This document shows, piece by piece, positions 23,304 to 32,231 of a DNA stretch of 34,535 nt. The stretch's first letter is position 1. Each line of letters starts with the position of its first letter. The translations under genes were made by a program, and so were the position numbers. The notes under the pieces were generated by a model. The model was not told the DNA's origin, searched no databases, and saw only the letters and a program-made list of their open reading frames with translations. Source of the stretch: Elusimicrobiota bacterium (GTDB lineage Bacteria > Elusimicrobiota > Elusimicrobia > Elusimicrobiales > UBA9959); the NCBI GenBank assembly GCA_030651035.1, contig JAUSCK010000129.1, positions 1 through 34,535 of the forward strand, given 5' to 3'.

Positions 23304-24510
23304 ATGTGTAATTTGCAAAAAGTTCCGGTTGAGTTGAAGCCGCGTATTCCGCGCAATCAGGTTCTAGCTGACTCATCCTAAGAAGTTCGCCCGGCGTGTA
23401 TAGGCGTTCTTTTATCGCTTTTTTTCCGGCAAAATCCAAAGGACCTATTTTTGTCTCTCCATTTTCACTAATAACCGGCCAAATACATGATTCGGAAATA
23501 TCCTTATCATCCAGCAAATCAGGGCTATGACTGGTAACTATAATTTGGGTTTTCTGGGAAGCAGACAGAAGCGCGTCCCGTAAAATTCCGGCTGCGCCCG
23601 GATGCAATGCCACCTCCGGTTCTTCAATGCCGACAAATGGAACTTTTTTTTGGCTGTTATTGGATGATTGGAATAAAGCTGTCAATACGCCAAGGGCTCT
23701 AAGCGTGCCGTCGGACATGTTTTCAGCCATAAACCGCCATGGGTCATTACTATTCCCGACATTTTGGCGAAACTCCAACGTCTCCTTTTTTCCGATATGT
23801 TTCACATCTACACTTTGAATACCAGGCACCACACATGAAAGGAAATTAATTACCCTGTCATGCGTTTCTTTGTCTTCCCGCTTCATCAGCTCCAGGACAC
23901 TGGCAAGATTGCCGCCATCCCGCCGCAGGACTTCCCCTGCATCCGATGGTTGTAATTCCCTGATTTCATCAGGGTTGAGGCTGTAAAATCCCATATGTGA
24001 TAACGCATTATACAAAGGTTTAAATTTAGGGACACCGGCAGCCACAACTAAAAGAAGCCGGTCGGTGTTTACCGGCAGATCAGTGCCAAGGTTATGCTCT
24101 TTAAGTGCCCCATCTTCAACTTTATAAAAACTGTCCGTGTCTAAGTTCTTACCGAAAATTCTGCATTCCTCGCGCTGCACCGCAAACCCTCCCTTCTCCA
24201 TGGACTTTACGCGAAACGCGTACATCCCCTCAGTCCCATCCGCCAGTTGCCAATCCAATCTGATTCCAAAATGAGTCGGATGCCCGGCGGACCTTCGCCT
24301 TACTTCATTTATCCCGCCGCGGTCCCGTAAAGCATGCTCCAGTGAAGTGTTTAATGACTCCGTTACAAGGCGCAGGGCATCAAGAAAGTTGCTTTTTCCC
24401 GCACCATTTTGACCGACAAGAAACGTTAATGGCCCGGGTTTAACATTGCATTCCTTTATGCTTTTGTAATTATTGAGGGCTATTCGTTTTAGAAAGACTG
24501 GGGAAGCCAT
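23272..24510 (-). CDS. AAA15/AAA_21-family ATPase (SMC/ABC-like)
   Basis: A 412-residue ABC-type ATPase: Walker A FLVGQNGAGKSNFLDALRL (about 31-49), signature MSDGTLRALGVLTALF, Walker B FVGIEEPEVALHPGAAG and the H-loop IIVTSHSPDLLDD. This arrangement is the stand-alone AAA_21 class used in OLD-like and PARIS-type defence systems. The ATG at 24510 has GGAG 8 bases upstream and is preferred over a GTG at 24522. The downstream DUF4276 gene overlaps its 3' end. It is predicted to sense a phage trigger and hold or release the partner. Codons are AT-rich compared with murE next door. Confidence 0.92.
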   Translation of the reverse strand: MASPVFLKRIALNNYKSIKECNVKPGPLTFLVGQNGAGKSNFLDALRLVTESLNTSLEHALRDRGGINEVRRRSAGHPTHFGIRLDWQLADGTEGMYAFRVKSMEKGGFAVQREECRIFGKNLDTDSFYKVEDGALKEHNLGTDLPVNTDRLLLVVAAGVPKFKPLYNALSHMGFYSLNPDEIRELQPSDAGEVLRRDGGNLASVLELMKREDKETHDRVINFLSCVVPGIQSVDVKHIGKKETLEFRQNVGNSNDPWRFMAENMSDGTLRALGVLTALFQSSNNSQKKVPFVGIEEPEVALHPGAAGILRDALLSASQKTQIIVTSHSPDLLDDKDISESCIWPVISENGETKIGPLDFAGKKAIKERLYTPGELLRMSQLEPDCAEYAASTQPELFANYTYERSKNYPDS

Positions 24511-24562
24511 AATTATCTCCACATGGACAATGGGAACAGGGATAGTTTACTATTTTTAAGGA

Positions 24563-24605
24563 GCCTGATAAGTTCTAGCAGCCCTCATGTTATTCTTTAT
24601 CAGGC
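24563..24605 (-). terminator. Inverted repeat right after murE
   Basis: GCCTGATAA (24563-24571) pairs exactly with TTATCAGGC (24597-24605) around 25 bases, beginning 3 bases past the murE stop. It marks the junction between the dcw gene and the island and may end or slow dcw transcription here. There is no strong U-tract. Confidence 0.45.
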
Positions 24606-24607
24606 GG

Positions 24608-26098
24608 CTACCAGCCCTTCCGCTTTATCGCCGCCGCGGCGGTCTCCGTATCGCTGAAGTGTATAGTGCGGCGCTTAAGTATCTGGTAGTTTTCGTGGCC
24701 CTTGCCGGCGATCAATACTATGTCGCCTTTCCCGGCCTGGGTTATAGCTTTCACTATGGCGGCCCTGCGGTTCGGGATAACCTCGTAATTAGTGAATTTC
24801 CCGGCTATGCCCTTTTCTATATCGGAGAAGATCTGCGCCGGGTCCTCGGAGCGGGGATTGTCGCTAGTGACTATGGCCAGGTCGCTCAGGCCGCAGGAGA
24901 CAGCCCCCATGGGCGCGCGCTTGGTGCGGTCCCTGTCGCCGCCGCAGCCGAACACCGTTATTATGCGGCTGTGCGGCATCAGCTTGAGGTTTGAAAGCAC
25001 GTTCTCGAGCGCGGCGTCGGTGTGGGCGTAATCGACGAACACGGTGAAATCCTGGCCAAGGTCCACGCGCTCCAGGCGGCCCGGAACATTGGCCAGGGCC
25101 TGTACCCCGTCCAGGGCGGCGCGCAGGCTTATCCCCCCCGCCACGGCGGCGGCGATGGCCGCCAGCGCGTTGTAGATGTTGTGCCTGCCCAGCAGGTTCA
25201 GCTTAACAGGAAAAGTTTCCCCGCCCGTCTTGAGCATGAACCGGGTCATGGTCCCGAGCACTTCCACGCCGCCGGCCCTGAAGTCCGCGGATTTATCTAT
25301 GCCGAAAGTCACAGTCTTTATCTTTCCCTTCAGGCGCTTGATCAGCCAGGGGGCGCGCTCGTCGTCGGCGTTTATCACGGCGCACTTGCCGCTTTTTTTC
25401 GAGCGCTCCAGCAGGTCGAAAAGGCGGGCCTTCGCCAGGAAATAGCTTTCGCGGTCCTTGTGGAAATCCAGGTGGTCGCGCTGCAGGTTGGTGAAGACCG
25501 CGCAGTCAAAATCCACGTCCTCCACGCGGCCCAGGGCCAGCGCGTGGGAGGAAACCTCCAGCACGACGGTAAGGGCGTCGGCCGAAACCATTGTGGAAAG
25601 CAGCCCCTGCAGCGTGTGGGCCAGCGGCGTGGTGTTGGAAGCCGGGGCCAGCACGCGGCCGTCCACCCGGTAATCTATGGTGCCTACGACCCCGGGCCTG
25701 GAGCCGGCCAGCCTCAGCACGCTCTCGAGGAGGTAGGCGGTGGTGGTCTTGCCCTTGGTGCCGGTTATCCCGTAAACCTTCAGCCTGGAAGAGGGATGGC
25801 CGGAAAAATTCGCGGCTGTTCTTGAAAGCGCCAGCTGCAGGCCGGCGGTGTTAAGGCAGACCGCGGCCGGGTAGGCGGCGCGCAGTTCCGCCGGCGCTTC
25901 CGCGCCGGCTATCACGGCGGAGGCTCCCTTTTCAAGCGCCTGGCGCATGAAATTCGCGCCGTCCGTCTTCTCCCCCGGCAGCGCGAAGAACAGCGCGCCC
26001 GGGCCGGCCTGGCGGGAGTCGTTGATGATGGCGGTGATGTCCGGGTCGGGCCCCGCGTGCTTTATCCCCGAATTCGCCAGTATGCGTGACAGTTTCAC
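24608..26098 (-). CDS. murE: UDP-MurNAc-tripeptide synthetase (meso-diaminopimelate adding)
   Basis: Mur ligase adding the third stem-peptide residue. The 496-residue protein has INDSRQAGPGALFFALPG, the P-loop YGITGTKGKTTTAYLL (about 109-124), SNTTPLAHTLQ, VLEVSSHALALGRV, FTNLQRDHLDFHKDRESYF, FVDYAHTDAALENVL and FGCGGDRDRTKRAPMG. SDNPRSEDP at about 412 carries the DNPR motif that selects meso-diaminopimelate rather than lysine. The start is a GTG, one base after the stop of the upstream DUF3857 gene. It would normally lead into murF, now 12 kb away. Confidence 0.97.
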   Translation of the reverse strand: MKLSRILANSGIKHAGPDPDITAIINDSRQAGPGALFFALPGEKTDGANFMRQALEKGASAVIAGAEAPAELRAAYPAAVCLNTAGLQLALSRTAANFSGHPSSRLKVYGITGTKGKTTTAYLLESVLRLAGSRPGVVGTIDYRVDGRVLAPASNTTPLAHTLQGLLSTMVSADALTVVLEVSSHALALGRVEDVDFDCAVFTNLQRDHLDFHKDRESYFLAKARLFDLLERSKKSGKCAVINADDERAPWLIKRLKGKIKTVTFGIDKSADFRAGGVEVLGTMTRFMLKTGGETFPVKLNLLGRHNIYNALAAIAAAVAGGISLRAALDGVQALANVPGRLERVDLGQDFTVFVDYAHTDAALENVLSNLKLMPHSRIITVFGCGGDRDRTKRAPMGAVSCGLSDLAIVTSDNPRSEDPAQIFSDIEKGIAGKFTNYEVIPNRRAAIVKAITQAGKGDIVLIAGKGHENYQILKRRTIHFSDTETAAAAIKRKGW

Positions 26099-26099
26099 G

Positions 26100-28154
26100 T
26101 CAGTTCTTCTCCAGTACTATCCAGTTTTCCGAGAATTGGGCCAGTGACTCCTTGAAGGCCTTGTATTTGGGATAGTCGGAAGGCTCCACCCAGGTTTTCT
26201 CCGTTTTGAGGTCCTCGGTGAAGGTCAGCAGTCCGGGCGAGGCTTTGAACCCGGCTTTATAGCTCTGCCCGGCCAGTTCCGTTTCCAGCTGCTTGGGAGC
26301 GTAGTAAAGCCGGTAGCCCTCCGGCAGTTTTATTTCCAGGGTCCGGGTATTGCGGCTGCGCGAATACCAGAAAAGCGGCAGTTCCCTTTCGGTCTGGGCC
26401 GCGCCGGCGGCGGAATACTCCAGGCCCGGCACTTTGAAGATCATGAAGCGGCCGGCTTTCATGGCGTAGCCGGGAGCCTCCATCGAGAGGGAGAATTCCA
26501 GGTCCTTTGACAGGTCGTCCAGGTTGTTCAGTATGTAGCCTTTCAGCCTGGCCAGCGGGTGTATGGAGTGGACGTATTTCTCCATGTCGCGGTCCAGGTC
26601 TTCTTTCTTGTAGGCCTTGTAGCCGCGCATGCCGGCCTGGACGCCGCCGGTCATGCGGCTGCTGTAGGAGCCGGTGAGGACGCCGTCCTTGTCCAGCGCG
26701 TACCGGGCGTCCGTGATATCCGCTTCCTGGTCGGCTGAATGGTCCGGGTTGTCGAAGAGCGGCTCGCCCTCGCCGAGGACCTTGAAGGCTTTCGCGCCCT
26801 GCAGCACCGCGTTCAGCTCGAAGTAGCGCCGGGTGTCGCCGTACGGGGCCAGGACAAGTTTTTCACCGCTGGCCTCAAGAAGGCATTCCGCGTAATCGAA
26901 CTGGCGTATATTGGGCAGGTTCCCGGCGAAAGGCGCGTATTTGCTGCGCGCGTAGGCGAATTCGGGTTTGAGGCCGGCCGACTCCAGCAGCGCGTAAAGC
27001 AGGAAAGGCTTATCGAGCGCGTTCCCGGCCTTGTTGTTGAAGGTCTCGTCGGCGGGCTTCGGCAGGTAGGAGTAGTCGTCCAGCGGTACCGGCTGGTACT
27101 TTATTTCTTTCGCGATCCAGTTGTAGAGGGCTTCGGCTTTTTCCAGGTCGGACTTCTTCCCGGCGGTCAGCTCTTCCGCCTTTGCGCTCATGGCCGGCGT
27201 TACGACAAGGCGCTCCTTGAGCAGCGGCGCCAGCGCCGCGCGCAGGTCGCCCCACGTCCCGTCGAGCGAAAGCATCACCTGGGGGGTATAGCGCAGGAAA
27301 GGAGGGCTTTCGGGCTCGCTCCGGTAGGAGGGCAGGTCCGAGGCTTCCCAGGCGTAGACCGTCCTGCCGTTTTTGACGGTTTTGGAGAACACCGTCCCTT
27401 TGGGCAGGTTGAATTCGAAGTAGGACAGCTTAAGGGAGTCCGGCAGGGTCACGATAAGGCGCGCGGTCTTCACCGGCTCGTAATAGCGGAAAGCTATGTC
27501 GGCGAAGAAGGGGTAGGTGGAGGTGTACACGGTGGCGTAATGAGACCGGTAGCCCAGCACCGAGGCCGTCTGCACGTTGGGGATGGCGTACTTGACCAGC
27601 TTGAGCCTGTCGTAGGAGGGATAGGACAGGTTCGGGGAGCCTTCCATCACCGAGACGTCGGTAAGGTAGCTCACCGTGGAGTCGGTAACGGAGTAGGCGT
27701 AATCTATTACCGCCGTCTGCAGCCCCGGCAGGAAATTATGCGACAGGTAGGCCGCCGGGCTTTTTCCCCTCTCGCGCAGTATGCAGCGTATCCCGCGCCG
27801 GGTCAGAGTCCAGCTCCTGTCGGCGTTTATCTCTATCGCCGTTTCGTTCAGCCAGGTGAGGTAGCCGTCGTTGGGATAATTTTTGGGGTCGGGCGGGACG
27901 GCCAGCAGGCGCGCTGTCTCGGCGTCTTGAAGCGGTTCCCCCGCTCCGGACCTGTATTCCTTCACGAACTGTATCTTCATCACTTCCTGCCGGGGAAAGG
28001 ACTGCTCCTTCCCGGCGGCCGTTATCCTGACGGCGGCGGCGTCCATGGCGGTCACGGCGCCGTTTATCTCGTCGCCCTTGTTCAGGTAAAGCAGGTCCGC
28101 CCTGGCGGGGGCGGCGGCAAGCAGCAGGGTCAGGCAGAGTGAAAGTCCGTTCAT
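26100..28154 (-). CDS. DUF3857 protein with degenerate transglutaminase domain
   Basis: An exported protein of about 684 residues. A signal peptide (MNGLSLCLTLLLAAAPARA) is followed by a small domain (LNKGDEINGAVTAMDAAAVR), DUF3857 and a transglutaminase-like region (ALYNWIAKEIKYQPV). Compared with its upstream paralogue, every catalytic position is lost. The Cys site GCCIDK is GNALDK, the His site FDHAI is FDYAE, and the Asp site HVFLDST is LVLAPYG. It is therefore probably a non-catalytic partner. It starts one base after the paralogue's stop and ends one base before murE. Its periplasmic role is unknown; ORF length and coupling argue against a pseudogene. Confidence 0.86.
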   Translation of the reverse strand: MNGLSLCLTLLLAAAPARADLLYLNKGDEINGAVTAMDAAAVRITAAGKEQSFPRQEVMKIQFVKEYRSGAGEPLQDAETARLLAVPPDPKNYPNDGYLTWLNETAIEINADRSWTLTRRGIRCILRERGKSPAAYLSHNFLPGLQTAVIDYAYSVTDSTVSYLTDVSVMEGSPNLSYPSYDRLKLVKYAIPNVQTASVLGYRSHYATVYTSTYPFFADIAFRYYEPVKTARLIVTLPDSLKLSYFEFNLPKGTVFSKTVKNGRTVYAWEASDLPSYRSEPESPPFLRYTPQVMLSLDGTWGDLRAALAPLLKERLVVTPAMSAKAEELTAGKKSDLEKAEALYNWIAKEIKYQPVPLDDYSYLPKPADETFNNKAGNALDKPFLLYALLESAGLKPEFAYARSKYAPFAGNLPNIRQFDYAECLLEASGEKLVLAPYGDTRRYFELNAVLQGAKAFKVLGEGEPLFDNPDHSADQEADITDARYALDKDGVLTGSYSSRMTGGVQAGMRGYKAYKKEDLDRDMEKYVHSIHPLARLKGYILNNLDDLSKDLEFSLSMEAPGYAMKAGRFMIFKVPGLEYSAAGAAQTERELPLFWYSRSRNTRTLEIKLPEGYRLYYAPKQLETELAGQSYKAGFKASPGLLTFTEDLKTEKTWVEPSDYPKYKAFKESLAQFSENWIVLEKN

Positions 28155-28155
28155 G

Positions 28156-30270
28156 TTAATTCTCCTTTGCCGACAGGTCACGCAGGAAGATCTGGTTCTT
28201 GGTGTAGCTGGCCGCTTTTTCTATGAAGTCCTTGTATTGCGCGTAATCCTGCGCCGGGATGACCCGCTCAGGCCTCTCCCAGGACACCGTGCAGGTTATG
28301 GCGGCCTTCCCGGTCTTGGCGCATTCGGACCTGAAGGAGGAGTATTTATTGGAGATGTCTATCTTCTCCGGCAGCGAGACCACTTCGTAGTTTTCCGGGA
28401 TGGCCAGTTCGTAGCGCTGGTACCTGCCCATGGAAGCGTCGTATTCTATGGGATAGCGCCGCTTGTCCAGAGAGATCTCGCTTATCCTGAACTGCTCTAT
28501 CTCGAAGTCGGGCAGCTTTATTATCAGGATATTTCCCGCCCGCTGCGGGTAGTCGGCCACCGAATATTTCAGCCCCAGCGAGAAAGGCTCCTCTATCTTT
28601 TCGGCGTTGTTCACCTCGTAGGAGATAAGCTCGGCCGAAGGCGCCGCGTTCTTGGCGAAGCCCTGGAAGTTCTGCTTCTGCTCTTCCTTCTTTATGGAGC
28701 GGTAGTAGTTGCGCAGGGCGCCCTCGCGCGAGCCGCTGTAGCGCATTGTCTCGGTCAGCTCGGCGGCGCCGGACGTGGAGAGCCGCATGGTATAGTCGTA
28801 GAAACTGCCGTTGTCCTTAGGCTCCGGCACCGGGACGTAGTCTATCTTCTTGGCGAAGATGTTCATCACGTACACCCCGTAGTCGAAGCTGGCTATTTCC
28901 GGGTAGCGGTAGTCGTAGTTGGTCGAGTCCAGGAAGACGTGCCTGCCGCCGATCTCCGCCGCGGTTATGGCGTGGTCGAAGTAGATCTGCGGGACGCTGT
29001 AATCTATCTCGTGCATGTTGTTCGTGTTGATCAGCACCGTCGAGGATTCTATGCCGGCGGCGCTCAGCATGGCGGTAAGCAGCAGCGCCTTGTCTATGCA
29101 ACAGCCGTAGCGGCGCTTCCAGGTAAGGTTCGCGTCGTAGCCGCCCCAGCCCGAGGCCATCCCCACCTTTACGGCGATATAGCGTATTTCCTTCTGCACG
29201 TAATGGTAGATCCTGGCGGCTTTTTCCTCTTCGGTCTTGCTGTCCTTTACCAGGTCGAGGGTGAATTTTGCGAGTTCCGGCGAGGCCTTGGAGCGCTCCT
29301 TATGCAGCTGCAGCAACCAGTCGAAGACCGGCTCCCAGTCCTGAAGGATAGAGCCGCGTACGAAAGGCGCGTAGTCCTCGTAGGAGGGCATGGAGGGCTC
29401 CCCTACTATAGGCGCCACGTCCTCCAGGGCCCACGCGTAGGTCTTCTTTCCGCCGGCCGTCGAAATTGCCGGCTTGCCGTCCCCCAGGCCGGCGAAGTTC
29501 TTCACGGAGTAATAGAACGGGATGTTTTCCGGCACGGTAACGGTGATCTCGGACCTGGCTACCGGACCCTCGCTGTCCTGGAAGCCCCAGCTCGGGAAGA
29601 AAAAATCCTTGCGGAAGGGGTTATAGGTCTCGGTCTCGGTCTCATAGTCCACTATGGAACCGACCTGCACGTTGGGCATGACATACTGCGTGCAGACGCT
29701 GCCGCTGACAAAAAAATCCCCCCCCTCCGATTGGGGCTTGGAGGTTTTAATCTTTGACGGATCCAGCGTGTAGATCTTCCCGTCCGGCCCGTAGACGCTG
29801 GCTTTCAGTATTTTTATGCGCTCCCGGCCTTCCTCGGCGCAGGCTATTACCTGCCCCCAGGACTGCTTGACGGATTCTTTGAGTATCTGCCTGACCTGGT
29901 GATTGCGGCTGACGGTCGTCCCGTCCGGGTTCAAGAGCTGGGTGCCGGAGTCCAGCAGGACCAGGCCGTTGACTCCCGGGTATTTGCGCGCCAGCTCCGC
30001 CGCCTTGGCGAAGGCCGCTTTGGCCGCGCTTATGTCCCCGGGCGAGGCCGTTGCCGCAGCTTGCTCTTTTGCGGAGGCGGCCGCCCTGGTGAATCGTATT
30101 TCGGAGATATCGCGGCGCTTCAGCGTTTTGCCGCCCTCGAGCGAGGCGGCTTCGCCGTCCAGGGAGAGGACTTTCCCCTCAAGCTCGCTTCCGGAGCGGA
30201 GCAGTACGGTTTCGCCGCGGCAGGGTCCGGCGAGGAACAGGGAAAGTGAGAGGAAAATAGCGGTTTTCAT
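28156..30270 (-). CDS. DUF3857/transglutaminase-like exported protein
   Basis: A periplasmic protein of about 704 residues with signal peptide MKTAIFLSLSLFLAGPCRG. It has a small N-terminal domain (LLRSGSELEGKVLSLDGEA), a region with DSGTQLLNPDGTTVSRNHQV that opens DUF3857, and a transglutaminase core. The catalytic triad is intact: YGCCIDKALLLTAML (Cys about 391), YFDHAITAAEI (His about 433) and VFLDSTN (Asp about 448). The ATG at 30270 has a GGAGG ribosome site. It could be a cysteine protease, a peptidoglycan-peptide hydrolase or a cross-linker. Location between ftsI and murE suggests an envelope role. Confidence 0.87.
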   Translation of the reverse strand: MKTAIFLSLSLFLAGPCRGETVLLRSGSELEGKVLSLDGEAASLEGGKTLKRRDISEIRFTRAAASAKEQAAATASPGDISAAKAAFAKAAELARKYPGVNGLVLLDSGTQLLNPDGTTVSRNHQVRQILKESVKQSWGQVIACAEEGRERIKILKASVYGPDGKIYTLDPSKIKTSKPQSEGGDFFVSGSVCTQYVMPNVQVGSIVDYETETETYNPFRKDFFFPSWGFQDSEGPVARSEITVTVPENIPFYYSVKNFAGLGDGKPAISTAGGKKTYAWALEDVAPIVGEPSMPSYEDYAPFVRGSILQDWEPVFDWLLQLHKERSKASPELAKFTLDLVKDSKTEEEKAARIYHYVQKEIRYIAVKVGMASGWGGYDANLTWKRRYGCCIDKALLLTAMLSAAGIESSTVLINTNNMHEIDYSVPQIYFDHAITAAEIGGRHVFLDSTNYDYRYPEIASFDYGVYVMNIFAKKIDYVPVPEPKDNGSFYDYTMRLSTSGAAELTETMRYSGSREGALRNYYRSIKKEEQKQNFQGFAKNAAPSAELISYEVNNAEKIEEPFSLGLKYSVADYPQRAGNILIIKLPDFEIEQFRISEISLDKRRYPIEYDASMGRYQRYELAIPENYEVVSLPEKIDISNKYSSFRSECAKTGKAAITCTVSWERPERVIPAQDYAQYKDFIEKAASYTKNQIFLRDLSAKEN

Positions 30271-30319
30271 TCGGCCTCCAGCCAATGCTCTGCGGCGGGC
30301 CTATGAAAACGGGCGCGCC

Positions 30320-30340
30320 CCGCCTTGCTTACTAAGGCGG
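30320..30340 (-). repeat. Hairpin in the ftsI-DUF3857 gap
   Basis: CCGCCTT (30320-30326) pairs with AAGGCGG (30334-30340), loop GCTTACT. It lies in the 158-base gap between ftsI and the DUF3857 gene. No T run follows on the minus strand, so a leader or processing structure is as likely as a terminator. The rest of the gap shows nothing recognisable. Confidence 0.4.
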
Positions 30341-30428
30341 TACAATGAAATGTTAGTAAATTTTGAGGCGGGTTTTTGCGCCGGGGGCTGAGGGTCGCCG
30401 GATCGTGTCGGTTATTTTGTAATGAGCT

Positions 30429-32120
30429 CTAATCGGAAACGGGGCGGCCGGGCTGCTGGTCTTTTATTTTACGCGGCAGCGGCGCGTCCGGCTTCAGGCC
30501 TTTAAGGTTGATTATCTTGCCGGCAATTTCCTTGAAGGCCGGGGCGGCCGTTTCTCCGCCGTAGGTCATGCCCTTCGGGTTGTCCAGGACCACCAGGATG
30601 GTGTACTGCGGCTCCGGCACCGGGAAGAAGCCGGCGAAGGAGGCCACGTTCCTGCCGGTCAGGTATTTGCCGGTGAGAGGATCTATCTTCTTCGAAGTGC
30701 CGGTCTTGCCAGCTACAGAATAGCCGGGGACGGCCGCGTTCTTGCCGGTGCCCTTTTCCACGACGGCCCGCAGTATGGCCTTGACGCGCGCGGAAATATC
30801 CGGGGCGACGACCTGCCTGATCACGGCGGGCTCGTTCCTGAAGACTTCCTCCCCCTCGAATTCCGTTATCTTTTCCACCAGCCGCGGCTCGTAGAGCCTG
30901 CCGCCGTTGGCCAGCGCGGAGTAGGCGTTTATCACCTGCAGCGGCGTGGCGGCAATGCCGTGGCCGTAGGAGCCCACGGCCAGGTCTATCTGCTTGAAGC
31001 GCTCCAGCGGCCGCAGGATGCCGGCCGACTCGCCGTGAAAGCCCAGGCCCGACTTGGCGCCGAAGCCGAAAGCCTTGGTATAGAGATAAAAGTCCTTCAC
31101 GCCGAGCTTGAGCCCGATCTTAGCCGTGCCTATGTTGGAGGAGCGCTCAATCACCCCGGAAAGCGTCAGGGTCTTTTCAGGCTCGTGGTCGTGAAGGGTG
31201 ACCTTGCTGTTGAAGGCCCAGGCGCCGTTCTCGCAGAAGAAGGTGTCGTGCTCGCTGACCGTGCCTTTTTCAAGCGCGGCCGCCAGCGTTACGGCTTTAA
31301 AGGTGGAGCCCGGCTCGTAGACCCATTCTACCGGCTCGATCCTTTCCACGTCCATCGGCCAGGCGGCCATGGCCAGTATGCGGCCGCTCCGCGGGTCCTG
31401 CACAAGCGCCATGCCCAGGTCCGCCCGGTTCTTTTCAACCGCCCTGCGCAAGGCCTCCTGCGTAAAATACTGTATGTTCTTGTCTATGGTAAGGTGCAGG
31501 TCCCTCGGGCGGCCCTCGTTCTCCCTGGCCTGGAAGATTATGCGGCCGGCGGCGTCGCGCACCACTTCGCGCCTGCTCACGCGGCCGCTGAGCACCTTGT
31601 CGTAAAGAAGCTCTATCCCGGTGAGGCCGCGCTCGGCGCGGGTCACTCCTATTATGCTGCGGGCCAGGTCGCCGGAAGGGTAATAGCGGCTCTGCACCGG
31701 TTCCAGGGTCACGCCCTTCAGCTTGAGGGCGCTGACGGCCTCGCAGGTCTGCCTGTCCAGGCCTCTTTTTAACGGGACAAAGTTCTTTGCCCTCCGGAAT
31801 TTCTCCCGGAACGAGGGCGGCAGCGAAAGTGTGCGGGTAAGGTCGGTGAGGGCCCGGGCGGGCTCGTCCAGGTCTTTCTTGAAAAGCCCCGCGTCCCAGG
31901 CCACTATCGATTCGGCCAGCAGCTCGCCGCCGGCGCCGAAGACGCGGCCGCGGGGCCCTATCTCGGAGACGGTCCGGCTGAATTCCTTAGAGGCGGTCGC
32001 GGAAAGATTTTCGTGCCGGAAAGTCTGCAGCCAGAACAGCCTGCCGGAGATCAGCAAGGCCGGAAGCACGGCTATACCGGCGCAGATCCGTATTCTTTTT
32101 TTTAAGGTTTGAGCTATCAT
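30429..32120 (-). CDS. ftsI: Peptidoglycan transpeptidase, division class B PBP
   Basis: Septal D,D-transpeptidase (PBP3-like), 563 residues: a single N-terminal membrane anchor (ICAGIAVLPALLISGRLFWL), PBP dimerisation domain, then the penicillin-binding domain. That domain has the active-site EPGSTFK (Ser272), the SSN triad (about 327-329) and AGKTGTSKK (about 470-478). No PASTA domains. The ATG at 32120 lacks a ribosome site. A good one (GGAAGGAG) lies 100 bases upstream before another ATG in a different frame, with a hairpin repeat in between. Start choice is therefore uncertain, though FtsI homology is fully covered. Confidence 0.95.
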   Translation of the reverse strand: MIAQTLKKRIRICAGIAVLPALLISGRLFWLQTFRHENLSATASKEFSRTVSEIGPRGRVFGAGGELLAESIVAWDAGLFKKDLDEPARALTDLTRTLSLPPSFREKFRRAKNFVPLKRGLDRQTCEAVSALKLKGVTLEPVQSRYYPSGDLARSIIGVTRAERGLTGIELLYDKVLSGRVSRREVVRDAAGRIIFQARENEGRPRDLHLTIDKNIQYFTQEALRRAVEKNRADLGMALVQDPRSGRILAMAAWPMDVERIEPVEWVYEPGSTFKAVTLAAALEKGTVSEHDTFFCENGAWAFNSKVTLHDHEPEKTLTLSGVIERSSNIGTAKIGLKLGVKDFYLYTKAFGFGAKSGLGFHGESAGILRPLERFKQIDLAVGSYGHGIAATPLQVINAYSALANGGRLYEPRLVEKITEFEGEEVFRNEPAVIRQVVAPDISARVKAILRAVVEKGTGKNAAVPGYSVAGKTGTSKKIDPLTGKYLTGRNVASFAGFFPVPEPQYTILVVLDNPKGMTYGGETAAPAFKEIAGKIINLKGLKPDAPLPRKIKDQQPGRPVSD

Positions 32121-32134
32121 GGGCCCGCGCGATG

Positions 32135-32179
32135 CCGGCGAAGCCGGATTCCCCGTAGACGGGGATCCTGTCGAACAGG
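32135..32179. repeat. Three tandem mini-hairpins before ftsI
   Basis: CCGGC-GAA-GCCGG (32135-32147), CCCCGT-AG-ACGGGG (32151-32164) and CCTGT-CGA-ACAGG (32167-32179) follow one another with 2-3 base gaps. Multi-hairpin units of this kind, with GGATTCCCC-type motifs, are familiar dispersed extragenic repeats in many bacteria. It separates the ribosome site near 32210 from the ftsI start. Confidence 0.65.
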
Positions 32180-32231
32180 ACTCTGAGATTTGCCGTTGCC
32201 GTCATTTGCGCTCCTTCCGGAGGCGGCAGCC

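Noticed and set aside
26739-29757. Plus-strand open frames of 467 and 534 codons opposite the DUF3857 genes
   Set aside because: Mirror frames of GC-rich coding sequence; products are repetitive Arg/Gly/Val/Tyr strings with no recognisable domain.
31987-32205. 72-codon frame overlapping the ftsI start as a separate gene
   Set aside because: Its N-terminal half is encoded by hairpin-repeat DNA and its second half is the ftsI gene in another frame. The ribosome site is real, so it is reported as a finding, not as a gene.
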